Below are positions 1 through 5,709 of a stretch of 10,273 nt of DNA, piece by piece (the first letter of the stretch is position 1; each line of letters begins with the position of its first letter). The stretch is taken from positions 1 through 10,273 of the forward strand of contig CALBND010000129.1 of NCBI GenBank assembly GCA_937896305.1. The letters are read 5' to 3'. A program made the position numbers and the translations under genes. The stretch is from an uncultured Actinomycetes bacterium (GTDB lineage: Bacteria; Actinomycetota; Actinomycetes; S36-B12; UBA5976). The notes under the pieces were generated by a model, which ran no database searches, had not been told where the DNA came from, and saw only the letters and a program-made list of their open reading frames with translations.

Positions 1-475
1 CTTTGTATCTTTTATATGACGCGTTAATTTCGAGCTCTGCGGCGTCATAGCCGACCCACTCACCACCGTGAACTTCTTTGCCTGGTTCGAGGGTTTTATA
101 CACTTCAAAGAAGTGCTTAATTTCTTCTAATTCATACATCGGAACATCTTTGAGATCAGTTAAATTTGATTTGCGAATATCTCCAGCTGCAACACAGAGA
201 AGTTTGTCATCGCCACCCTTTTCATCGGTCATACGAAACATTCCGATGACTCGACAAGAAACAACGCAGCCAGGAAATGTTGGTTCATCGAGCATGACTA
301 ATGCATCGAGTGGATCGCCATCATTTGAGAGCGTATTTTTTACATAACCATAATCATGTGGAAATCGAGTTGCGGTAAAGAGCATTCGATCAAGTCGAAC
401 TTCGCCAGTGCGATGATCAATTTCGTATTTGTTGCGACTACCTGCCGGGATTTCTACAACGACGTCAAATATCAC
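1..475 (-). CDS. ppa: Inorganic pyrophosphatase, family I (3' end cut by window edge)
   Basis: Soluble cytoplasmic enzyme that hydrolyses pyrophosphate to two phosphates, pulling biosynthetic reactions forward. Translating the minus strand from a GTG at 475 gives 158 uninterrupted residues beginning MIFDVVVEIPAGSRNKYEID. The metal-binding signature DGDPLDALV is present (D52, D54, D57), as is the second acidic cluster with D84, D89, D90 and K91 (TDEKGGDDK), followed by IKHFFEVYK. The mycobacterial enzyme is about 162 residues, so only about 4-8 codons should be missing. GTG is chosen because the protein then starts exactly like actinobacterial Ppa, and an AAAGGAG ribosome site lies upstream at about 484-490. 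H21 of the M. tuberculosis enzyme is kept, while its H86 is K86 here. Arginine codons are mostly CGN (8 of 9), unlike the neighbouring gene. It diverges from the gene at 603. Confidence 0.95.
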   Translation of the reverse strand, partial: MIFDVVVEIPAGSRNKYEIDHRTGEVRLDRMLFTATRFPHDYGYVKNTLSNDGDPLDALVMLDEPTFPGCVVSCRVIGMFRMTDEKGGDDKLLCVAAGDIRKSNLTDLKDVPMYELEEIKHFFEVYKTLEPGKEVHGGEWVGYDAAELEINASYKRYK

Positions 476-602
476 TGGGACTCTCCTTTAATTCGAAATC
501 ATAGTCCAAATAAGCATCATGGCTGTGCAATGAGCGACTCCTTAGGGGCTCTGTTCTGGAGTTGGATAAACCAGTAATCTAAACGCAGCGAAGGGATTTG
601 AA
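476..602. promoter_or_regulatory. Divergent promoter region between ppa and the FAH-family gene
   Basis: These 127 bases separate two divergently transcribed genes and must carry both starts of transcription unless one is driven from further away. On the minus strand, TATGAT (503 to 498) is a good -10 box for ppa, putting the start about 15 nt before the GTG. TTGCAC (530 to 525) is the nearest -35-like match but sits 21 nt away, too far for a standard promoter. On the plus strand TAATCT (575-580) is a weak -10 candidate. AAGGGA (591-596) is the ribosome site for the TTG at 603, with a 6-nt gap. No tRNA or small gene was seen. Confidence 0.4.
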
Positions 603-1451
603 TTGAAATTAGCTCGTTTAGGTAAATTTGGTTTTGAGAAACCAGCCATAGTAATTAGTGATACTGAAGCGGTTTTTGTTGATGACGTAGTTGCTGATTT
701 TAATCGTGAAACTCTTTCAAACGGGGCAATTGAAAAATTAAGAAAAATTGATTTAGATAATAAACCAAAAGTTAAGATCTCTGATTACAGATTAGGTTCG
801 CCACTTGCAAGACCTACTAAAGCAATTTGTGTAGGTCTTAATTACGCCAAACATGCCAAAGAAGCTGGAGTTGAGCCACCTGTTGAACCAATTATTTTCA
901 TGAAAGCCCCAGACACTGTGGTGGGTGGATTTGATGACATTATTATCCCACCAAATTCAGTTAAAACAGATTATGAAGTAGAACTTTGTGTGGTGATAAG
1001 CAAAGACGCTTTGTATTTGGATTCACCCAAAGATTCAAAGAATTACATTTTGGGATACACAATCTCACAAGACATTAGTGAAAGACATTGGCAATTAGAA
1101 AGATCTGGTCAATGGGTCAAAGGTAAATCATTTCCTAACTACAATCCAATTGGTCCTTGGATCATTACTGAAGACTCATTTGACGCAAGTGATGTCAGAT
1201 TGTGGACAAATGTTGATGGAGAAAAAAGACAAGATTCTAGAACTAGTGATTTGATTTTTGATGTTGACTATTGCATTTGGTACGTAAGTCAATTTATGCA
1301 ATTAAATGCTGGAGACATCATAAACACTGGTACACCTGAAGGTGTGGGAATGGGCTTTAAACCTGAGAAGTATTTGAAAGCTGGTCAAGTTGTAGAAACT
1401 GGAATTGATGGCATTGGGGTAATTAAATCAAACGTGGTTGACTATAAATAG
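603..1451 (+). CDS. Fumarylacetoacetate hydrolase (FAH) family protein
   Basis: A 282-residue member of the FAH superfamily, which cleaves or decarboxylates acylpyruvate-type substrates using a divalent metal. The small N-terminal part (about 1-70) precedes the catalytic fold. Visible hallmarks are CVGLNYAKHAKE (76-87); the metal ligands E125 and E127 in DYEVELCVV, with D157 in SQDISE; the WVKGKSF segment with the likely catalytic K175; NPIGPW; and the closing NTGTPEGVG loop (241-249). Members of this family are annotated variously as acylpyruvase, 2-hydroxyhepta-2,4-diene-1,7-dioate isomerase, oxaloacetate decarboxylase or ureidoglycolate lyase, and the sequence does not decide between them. 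No aromatic-degradation genes lie beside it, so a housekeeping acylpyruvase or oxaloacetate decarboxylase role is a reasonable guess only. It starts with TTG, supported by the AAGGGA ribosome site. Arginine is mostly AGA (8 of 10). Confidence 0.88.
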   Translation: MKLARLGKFGFEKPAIVISDTEAVFVDDVVADFNRETLSNGAIEKLRKIDLDNKPKVKISDYRLGSPLARPTKAICVGLNYAKHAKEAGVEPPVEPIIFMKAPDTVVGGFDDIIIPPNSVKTDYEVELCVVISKDALYLDSPKDSKNYILGYTISQDISERHWQLERSGQWVKGKSFPNYNPIGPWIITEDSFDASDVRLWTNVDGEKRQDSRTSDLIFDVDYCIWYVSQFMQLNAGDIINTGTPEGVGMGFKPEKYLKAGQVVETGIDGIGVIKSNVVDYK

Positions 1452-1466
1452 GTAAAACTATTTATA
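1443..1466. terminator. Dyad covering both stop codons of convergent genes; possible bidirectional terminator
   Basis: TATAAATAG (1443-1451) and CTATTTATA (1458-1466) are perfect 9-base complements around a 6-base GTAAAA loop. The plus-strand gene ends on the TAG inside the left arm (1449-1451), and panB ends on the mirror-image TAG inside the right arm (1460 to 1458). The stem is almost all A:T and no clear T-run follows on either strand, so a strong intrinsic terminator is doubtful. With only 6 nt between the two stop codons, something here probably limits read-through. Confidence 0.35.
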
Positions 1467-2252
1467 TAGATGATCGGCATCTGGATATTTACCAGATTCC
1501 ACATCTTGGCTAAATTCTTTTACAACTTTTGATATTTCTTCCCGAAGATTTAAATATCTTTTCACAAACTTAGGTTTTGGATCAGGGGTTAATCCAACCA
1601 AGTCCTGCCAAACCATAACTTGTCCATCGGTGTCAGGTCCTGCTCCAATTCCGATTGTGGGAATGGAAATTGAATTTGTGATTTCTTTAGCTAAATCTGC
1701 AGGGATAGCCTCTAAAACTATTGAGAAAGCCCCTGCTTTTTCTAACACTTTTGCATCTTCCAATATTTGGTTTGCTTTTTCACCGCGGCCTTGAACTTTG
1801 TAACCACCAAAAGCATTTACCGATTGTGGAGTTAATCCAAGATGGCCCATCACTGGAATTCCAGCTTCAACTAAAGAAGTGATAGTTTCGCTAACTCTTT
1901 GTCCGCCTTCAAGTTTTATTGCTTGGGCACCTGCTTTAAGAAATTTGGTTGCAGATTCAAGTGCTTGGGTTTTAGAAGTTTGGTAGGAACCAAAAGGCAT
2001 ATCTGCAACGATCATTGCTTTTTTAGTTGATCTTGCTACCGCATTAACAATCGGCAACATATCTTCCACAGTGACAGGAATTGTGGTGTCGTGCCCAAAA
2101 ACAAGATTTGCTGCAGAATCACCTACTAACAAAACAGGGATATCTAATTCATCAAAAAGAGAAGCTGTAAGTGAGTCATAACTAGTTAACATTGTGAAAC
2201 GTTTTTTTGTTTGTTTGAATGATGAAAGATCATTAATAGAAATACGTGTCAT
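1458..2252 (-). CDS. panB: 3-methyl-2-oxobutanoate hydroxymethyltransferase
   Basis: First committed enzyme of pantothenate (coenzyme A) synthesis: it transfers a hydroxymethyl group from methylene-tetrahydrofolate to 2-oxoisovalerate, giving ketopantoate. It is a cytoplasmic TIM-barrel enzyme of normal length. Motifs in order, numbered from the upstream ATG at 2258: TMLTSYDSLTA; VGDSAANLVFGHD with metal ligand D47; VADMPFGSYQ with D86; KLEGG with E117; MGHLGLTPQS; the catalytic E183 in VLEAIP; and TIGIGAG. Two ATGs compete, at 2258 and 2252. The ribosome site GAGAGGA (2267 to 2261) is 8 nt from the second but only 2 nt from the first, so 2252 is preferred (264 residues). It has a promoter of its own at 2294-2321. 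It lies near glnA2 and glnE, as in M. tuberculosis. panC and panD are not in the window. Confidence 0.96.
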   Translation of the reverse strand: MTRISINDLSSFKQTKKRFTMLTSYDSLTASLFDELDIPVLLVGDSAANLVFGHDTTIPVTVEDMLPIVNAVARSTKKAMIVADMPFGSYQTSKTQALESATKFLKAGAQAIKLEGGQRVSETITSLVEAGIPVMGHLGLTPQSVNAFGGYKVQGRGEKANQILEDAKVLEKAGAFSIVLEAIPADLAKEITNSISIPTIGIGAGPDTDGQVMVWQDLVGLTPDPKPKFVKRYLNLREEISKVVKEFSQDVESGKYPDADHLYK

Positions 2253-2293
2253 AACCATTTTCCTCTCGAAGCCAATTACTTGGTCCCCGGATT

Positions 2294-2321
2294 TATCTAG
2301 GTAGTGATTTAATTCTGTCAG
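2294..2321 (-). promoter_or_regulatory. Predicted vegetative promoter of panB
   Basis: On the minus strand a -35 box CTGACA (2321 to 2316) and a -10 box TAGATA (2299 to 2294) are 16 nt apart, close to the primary sigma-factor consensus. Transcription would start near 2287, giving panB a leader of about 35 nt that contains its GAGAGGA ribosome site. This suggests panB need not depend on read-through from nadE, whose stop codon is about 100 nt upstream. Confidence 0.45.
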
Positions 2322-2355
2322 ACTTTACTTAAAACTGGCACTAAGGGGTTAGAGA

Positions 2356-4002
2356 TTAGAGACTTTCTCTCCATTTGTTGGTTATTGGTTGACGTCTATC
2401 TCGTCCAAAGGCCTTAATAGAAATCTTTGTTCCTGGCGGATATTGGCGTCTTTTATATTCTGCTTGATCAATCATTTTCAACACTTTTTCAATCAAAGAT
2501 TTATCTATTCCTTTGGTAGCCATTTCAAAAGCACCCTGATCTTGTTCCACATATGCATTGATAATTGGATCAAGTTTTTCATAATCTGGTAATGAATCGG
2601 TATCAAGTTGGCCTGGTCTTAATTCAGCACTTGGTTCTTTTTCAATACTTGATTCAGGAATTGGTGGATTACCAAGTTGCTGGTTTCTCCATTTGGCTAA
2701 TTGCCAAACTAAAGTTTTTGGTACATCTTTGATAGGTGCAAAACCACCCACAGCATCACCATAAATAGTTGAATAACCAACTGCTAATTCACTTTTATTT
2801 CCTGTAGCAAGAACTAAATGTCCTTCTTGGTTAGAAATCCCCATCAAGATCATGCCTCTAAGTCTTGCTTGTAAATTTTCTTCCGCTAAACCTGTTAAAG
2901 ATAAAGAATCTTGGTAGGCCTCAAACATTGGTTTTATTGGAACTTCTCTGAAATTTAAACCCGTGCGCTTGGCTAAGTCTTTAGCATCAGTTATTGAATG
3001 AGTTGAAGAATACTGGCTGGGCATTGCTACTCCGTTAACATTATTGGCTCCAAGTGCAGCTACAGCAATTACTGCAACTAGTGCTGAATCAATACCGCCA
3101 CTTAAACCCAGAACTATTGAATCCATACTATTTTTTAAAACATAATCTCTTAAACCCATGACCAGTGCTTGATAAACTTCAGCTAAATCATCATTTCTTT
3201 CTCTAACAACTGATTTTGTTACAGGTTGACCAGGGGTTACTTCGAATAAAATTATTTCTTCCACAAATTGGCTAGCTCTATTAGCAATAGACCCATCTGG
3301 GTTAACCACAATTGAGTCACCATCAAAAACTAATTCGTCTTGTCCACCAACCATGTTGACATAAGCTAGGGGCGCATTTATTTCTTTAGCTCTTTTTTGC
3401 ACCAAAGCTAGACGGGCATCATCTTTACCATATTCGTATGGAGATCCATTGATTACTAAAAGTAGATCAGATTTTAGTTGAGCAATTTGTGCAACTGGTC
3501 CACCATCTTGCCAAATATCTTCACAAATTGCCAAAGAAACTTTTACCCCATTGACTTCAAAGAAACAGGTTTCTGCTCCTGGCACAAAGTATCGGTACTC
3601 ATCAAAAACACCATAATTAGGAAGATGATGTTTTATGTATTTACTAATTATTTTTCCATCTTTAATAACTGCAGCAGCGTTTTGTGGTGCTCCAGCGGGA
3701 ACTCCCAAACCAGATTTTTCACCCGTGGCATCTAAATATCCAACAACAACTGTTAAGTCTTTTAACCCATCAACTACCAAATCTTTTGCCAGTTGTTCCA
3801 ATGCTTTTTTGGAAGCTTCTTGGAAAGATTTTCTTAAAGATAGATCTTCAATTGGATAACCGGTTAAAACCATTTCTGGAAAACTAACCAAGTCAGCACC
3901 TAGTTCTGCTGCTTTTTGAGAAAAGTTTCTAATTAAGGCCGCATTGCCACTTAAATCACCCACGCAAGGGTTTACTTGGGCCAAGGCCACCTTGATTGAC
4001 AT
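2356..4002 (-). CDS. nadE: Glutamine-dependent NAD+ synthetase
   Basis: Makes NAD+ from deamido-NAD+, ATP and ammonia released from glutamine; last step of NAD synthesis, cytoplasmic. It has two domains. The N-terminal nitrilase-like glutaminase (about 1-265) shows the Glu-Lys-Cys triad: E43 in FPEMVLTGYP, K124 in KHHLPNYGVFDE, and C160 in AICEDIW. The C-terminal synthetase (about 275-548) has the ATP PP-loop SGGIDS (301-306) and the conserved GNKSELAVGYSTIYGD (401-416). The frame stays open back to 4074, but homology begins at MSIKVALAQVNPCVGDL, so the ATG at 4002 is chosen (548 residues). This is the compact form; M. tuberculosis NadE is near 680 residues. No ribosome site precedes the ATG, and a TACACT box sits 7 nt upstream, suggesting a leaderless mRNA. 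It diverges from glnA2. Confidence 0.96.
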   Translation of the reverse strand: MSIKVALAQVNPCVGDLSGNAALIRNFSQKAAELGADLVSFPEMVLTGYPIEDLSLRKSFQEASKKALEQLAKDLVVDGLKDLTVVVGYLDATGEKSGLGVPAGAPQNAAAVIKDGKIISKYIKHHLPNYGVFDEYRYFVPGAETCFFEVNGVKVSLAICEDIWQDGGPVAQIAQLKSDLLLVINGSPYEYGKDDARLALVQKRAKEINAPLAYVNMVGGQDELVFDGDSIVVNPDGSIANRASQFVEEIILFEVTPGQPVTKSVVRERNDDLAEVYQALVMGLRDYVLKNSMDSIVLGLSGGIDSALVAVIAVAALGANNVNGVAMPSQYSSTHSITDAKDLAKRTGLNFREVPIKPMFEAYQDSLSLTGLAEENLQARLRGMILMGISNQEGHLVLATGNKSELAVGYSTIYGDAVGGFAPIKDVPKTLVWQLAKWRNQQLGNPPIPESSIEKEPSAELRPGQLDTDSLPDYEKLDPIINAYVEQDQGAFEMATKGIDKSLIEKVLKMIDQAEYKRRQYPPGTKISIKAFGRDRRQPITNKWRESL

Positions 4003-4082
4003 ATATATAAGTGTATTCCAGTGGGCAGAGTCCAATTTTTTCTGTAACACACACGAAACATTCATAGGGCACAATGGGGGTT
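4003..4082. promoter_or_regulatory. Divergent nadE/glnA2 promoter region with a leaderless-type nadE signal
   Basis: About 80 bases must serve both genes. On the minus strand TACACT (4015 to 4010) is followed by exactly 7 bases and then the nadE ATG, the spacing expected if transcription begins at the start codon; no purine-rich ribosome site is present. A TTGGAC at about 4036-4031 lies 14-15 nt upstream of it, too close for a normal -35. On the plus strand no convincing -10 box for glnA2 was found. AGGG at 4066-4069 is a weak ribosome site. Confidence 0.4.
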
Positions 4083-5426
4083 ATGGACAAACAAGCAGAT
4101 TTTGTATTAAGAACAATTGAAGAGCGAGATATTCGCTTCGTACGTTTATGGTTCACCGATGTGATCGGTTCCTTAAAATCAGTGGCCGTGGCCCCTGCCG
4201 AATTAGAAGCAGCCTTTGATGAAGGTATTGGTTTTGATGGTTCAGCCATCGAAGGTTTTGCCAGAGTTTATGAATCAGACATGTTAGCGAAACCAGATCC
4301 TGCAACTTTTCAATTACTTCCTTGGCGAAGTGAGGGACCAGGAGTGGCAAGAATGTTTTGTGACATTCAAATGCCTGATGGCTCACCTTCATATGCAGAT
4401 CCTCGTTGGGTTTTAAAAAGAACAATGGCAAAAGCAGCTGACATGGGTTTTACTTTTTATACTCATCCTGAAATTGAATTTTATTTATTTGAAGATGATA
4501 AAAATGCGCACAATGTAAAAGTTCCTGTACCAGTTGATCATGTCGGATATTTTGATCAGTCAGCTTCTGGGCCAGGTTATGACTTTAGAAGAAATGCCAT
4601 CACAATGTTGGAAGCTATGGGAATTTCTGTTGAGTTCTCACATCATGAAGGTGGACCTGGACAGCAAGAAATTGATTTGCGTTACGCAGATGCCTTAAGC
4701 ACAGCCGATAACATTATGACTTTTCGTTTAGTGGTTAAAGAAGTTGCACTTTCAGAAGGAGTTCGGGCATCTTTTATGCCTAAACCTTTTAGAGACTATC
4801 CAGGTTCAGGTATGCACACACATTTGTCGCTTTTTGAAGGAGATAAGAATGCATTTCATGAACCAGGTGCTGAATATCAATTAAGTAAAGTTGGTAGATC
4901 TTTTATTGCAGGTATCTTAAAACATGCCCCAGAATTTACTGCTGTGACAAATCAATATGTCAATTCATACAAACGTTTAACAGGTGGTGGGGAAGCTCCT
5001 GCTTATGTTTGTTGGGGACATAACAACAGATCAGCCTTAGTTCGAGTTCCTATGTATAAACCATCGAAGGGACAATCAACCAGAATTGAATACCGAGCAC
5101 TTGATTCTGCTGCTAATCCTTATCTTGCTTACTCAGTTTTGTTAGCGGCAGGATTAAAAGGAATAGAAGAAAACTATTCACTTCCTCAAGGGGCTGAAGA
5201 TGATGTTTGGTCGCTAACAGATGCTGAAAGAAGAGCACTAGGGATAACACCTCTTCCAACTTCATTAGATGAGGCAATCAAGGTTATGGAAAAAAGTGAA
5301 CTAGTTGCAGAAACTTTGGGTGAGCACGTTTTTGATTACTTCTTAAGAAATAAGAGAAGTGAATGGGATGAATACCGTAAACAAGTTACCCAATGGGAAC
5401 TTGATCGCTATTTACCTGTTTTGTAG
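4083..5426 (+). CDS. glnA2: Glutamine synthetase family protein, GlnA2-type
   Basis: Type I glutamine synthetase fold: joins ammonia, or possibly an amine, to glutamate using ATP. The N-terminus MDKQADFVLRTIEERDIRF matches actinobacterial GlnA2 closely, so the ATG at 4083 (447 residues) is preferred to the ATG at 4074. Key sites (447 numbering): FDGS with D52 (ammonium-binding Asp); E130 and E132 in HPEIEF; E189 and E196 around HHEGGPGQQE; H245 in GSGMHTH; E304 in GGGEAP; NRSALVRVP; and RIEYR. Where adenylylated enzymes have NLYDLPP there is DDVWSLT, with W376 in place of the tyrosine, so control by GlnE is not expected. Streptomyces relatives have been linked to gamma-glutamylation of polyamines. 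Conserved D52 and E304 fit ammonium use here, but the substrate is not settled. The gene closes with four in-frame stops, TAG TGA TGA TGA. Confidence 0.92.
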   Translation: MDKQADFVLRTIEERDIRFVRLWFTDVIGSLKSVAVAPAELEAAFDEGIGFDGSAIEGFARVYESDMLAKPDPATFQLLPWRSEGPGVARMFCDIQMPDGSPSYADPRWVLKRTMAKAADMGFTFYTHPEIEFYLFEDDKNAHNVKVPVPVDHVGYFDQSASGPGYDFRRNAITMLEAMGISVEFSHHEGGPGQQEIDLRYADALSTADNIMTFRLVVKEVALSEGVRASFMPKPFRDYPGSGMHTHLSLFEGDKNAFHEPGAEYQLSKVGRSFIAGILKHAPEFTAVTNQYVNSYKRLTGGGEAPAYVCWGHNNRSALVRVPMYKPSKGQSTRIEYRALDSAANPYLAYSVLLAAGLKGIEENYSLPQGAEDDVWSLTDAERRALGITPLPTSLDEAIKVMEKSELVAETLGEHVFDYFLRNKRSEWDEYRKQVTQWELDRYLPVL

Positions 5427-5453
5427 TGATGATGACTATCAGATTTAAATTTC

Positions 5454-5516
5454 TATGAGGGATTTTCAATAATTCTATCTATTTTAAGATTGAATGTACT
5501 TTTAAATCCCCTCATA
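5454..5516. repeat. Inverted repeat downstream of glnA2
   Basis: TATGAGGGATTT (5454-5465) and AAATCCCCTCATA (5504-5516) are complementary over 12 bases with one extra C in the right arm. Inside, TTCAAT (5465-5470) and ATTGAA (5489-5494) form a second stem, and ATCT/AGAT (5477-5480, 5487-5490) a third short one, so the 38-base spacer is itself foldable. It could end glnA2 transcription, but no T-run follows on either strand, so a classic intrinsic terminator is not supported. Confidence 0.5.
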
Positions 5517-5539
5517 AAAACTTATAAAAACCTCTAAAG

Positions 5540-5561
5540 TGGCACAAAATTGGCACAAAAT
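5540..5561. repeat. Exact tandem repeat of TGGCACAAAAT (2 copies, period 11)
   Basis: TGGCACAAAAT at 5540-5550 is followed directly by an identical copy at 5551-5561. The 11-base period places both copies on the same face of the helix, as for cooperative protein binding. It lies about 110 bases before the -10 box of the secreted-protein gene. It may be a pair of operator half-sites or, by resemblance to direct repeats near integration sites, recombinase arm sites; no integrase gene is in the window. Confidence 0.6.
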
Positions 5562-5600
5562 TATTAAGGCTTTTTATGGCTTAAATATGTCCAATATGAC

Positions 5601-5641
5601 CTAATTAACCTAATTTATTTTGAATAATTTAAGTTAATTGG
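5601..5641. repeat. 41-bp imperfect palindrome
   Basis: Left arm 5601-5619 and right arm 5623-5641 surround a 3-base TTG centre. Of 19 positions, 16 are Watson-Crick pairs, one is T:G and two are mismatches (C5610/A5632 and T5614/T5628). The stem is nearly all A and T apart from C:G pairs at C5601/G5641 and C5609/G5633. It sits upstream of the predicted promoter of the gene at 5710, where an operator or cruciform would act; if transcribed from glnA2 it would form a long hairpin. Confidence 0.55.
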
Positions 5642-5669
5642 TAATAAATTTGCAATTAATTGTTTGGAA

Positions 5670-5704
5670 TACAATTTTGTCTCTATGATGAAACTGAAGG
5701 TAGG
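5670..5704 (+). promoter_or_regulatory. Predicted -10 box and ribosome site of the secreted-protein gene
   Basis: TACAAT (5670-5675) matches the -10 consensus at five of six bases. Transcription would begin near 5682, leaving a 28-base leader with GAAGGTAGG (5696-5704) as ribosome site 5 nt before the ATG. The best -35-like match, TTGCAA (5650-5655), is only 14 nt away, so the -35 assignment is weak. A second TATGAT at 5684-5689 is also possible but would start transcription inside the ribosome site. Confidence 0.4.
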
Positions 5705-5709
5705 TCACT

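Larger units (their letters stand above)
5427..5709. other. AT-rich intergenic region with tandem and inverted repeats
   Basis: This 283-base stretch has no plausible open reading frame and no tRNA-like fold that I can see. It is far richer in A and T than the flanking genes and holds an inverted repeat (5454-5516), an exact 11-base tandem repeat (5540-5561), a long imperfect palindrome (5601-5641), and a -10 box for the next gene (5670-5675). The last part of the palindrome, TTAATTG (5634-5640), can alternatively pair with CAATTAA (5653-5659). No canonical glnA2 terminator with a T-run was found. Confidence 0.6.

Noticed and set aside
78..347. Plus-strand open frame of 89 codons at the left end.
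   Set aside because: It lies wholly antisense to ppa, whose minus-strand protein matches pyrophosphatase throughout; the plus-strand product has no recognisable features.
356..577. Plus-strand open frame of 73 codons overlapping the start of ppa.
   Set aside because: Most of it is antisense to the ppa coding sequence, and it runs through the divergent promoter region; no ribosome site or homology.
2349..2370. Tandem TTAGAGA repeat and small AGAGA/TCTCT hairpin at the nadE stop codon.
   Set aside because: Units of 5-7 bases in low-complexity sequence; too short to claim function, and no T-run to make a terminator.
2389..3887. Several plus-strand open frames inside nadE.
   Set aside because: They are antisense to the well-supported nadE frame, with no ribosome sites and no recognisable motifs.
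4003..4074. N-terminal extension of nadE to an ATG at 4074.
   Set aside because: The extra 24 residues show no family similarity, and the frame would run across the whole divergent spacer to the first possible glnA2 start; the conserved protein begins at the ATG at 4002.
3956..4431. Minus-strand open frames overlapping the start of glnA2 (3956-4249 and 4153-4431).
   Set aside because: Both are antisense shadows of glnA2, which has full-length family motifs; the products are low-complexity and unrecognisable.
5540..5555. TGGCAC followed ten bases later by GGCA resembles a sigma-54 (-24/-12) promoter.
   Set aside because: The match arises from the tandem repeat itself (the second TGGCAC provides the -12 GC), the -12 TTGC is TGGC here, and Actinobacteria are not known to carry sigma-54.
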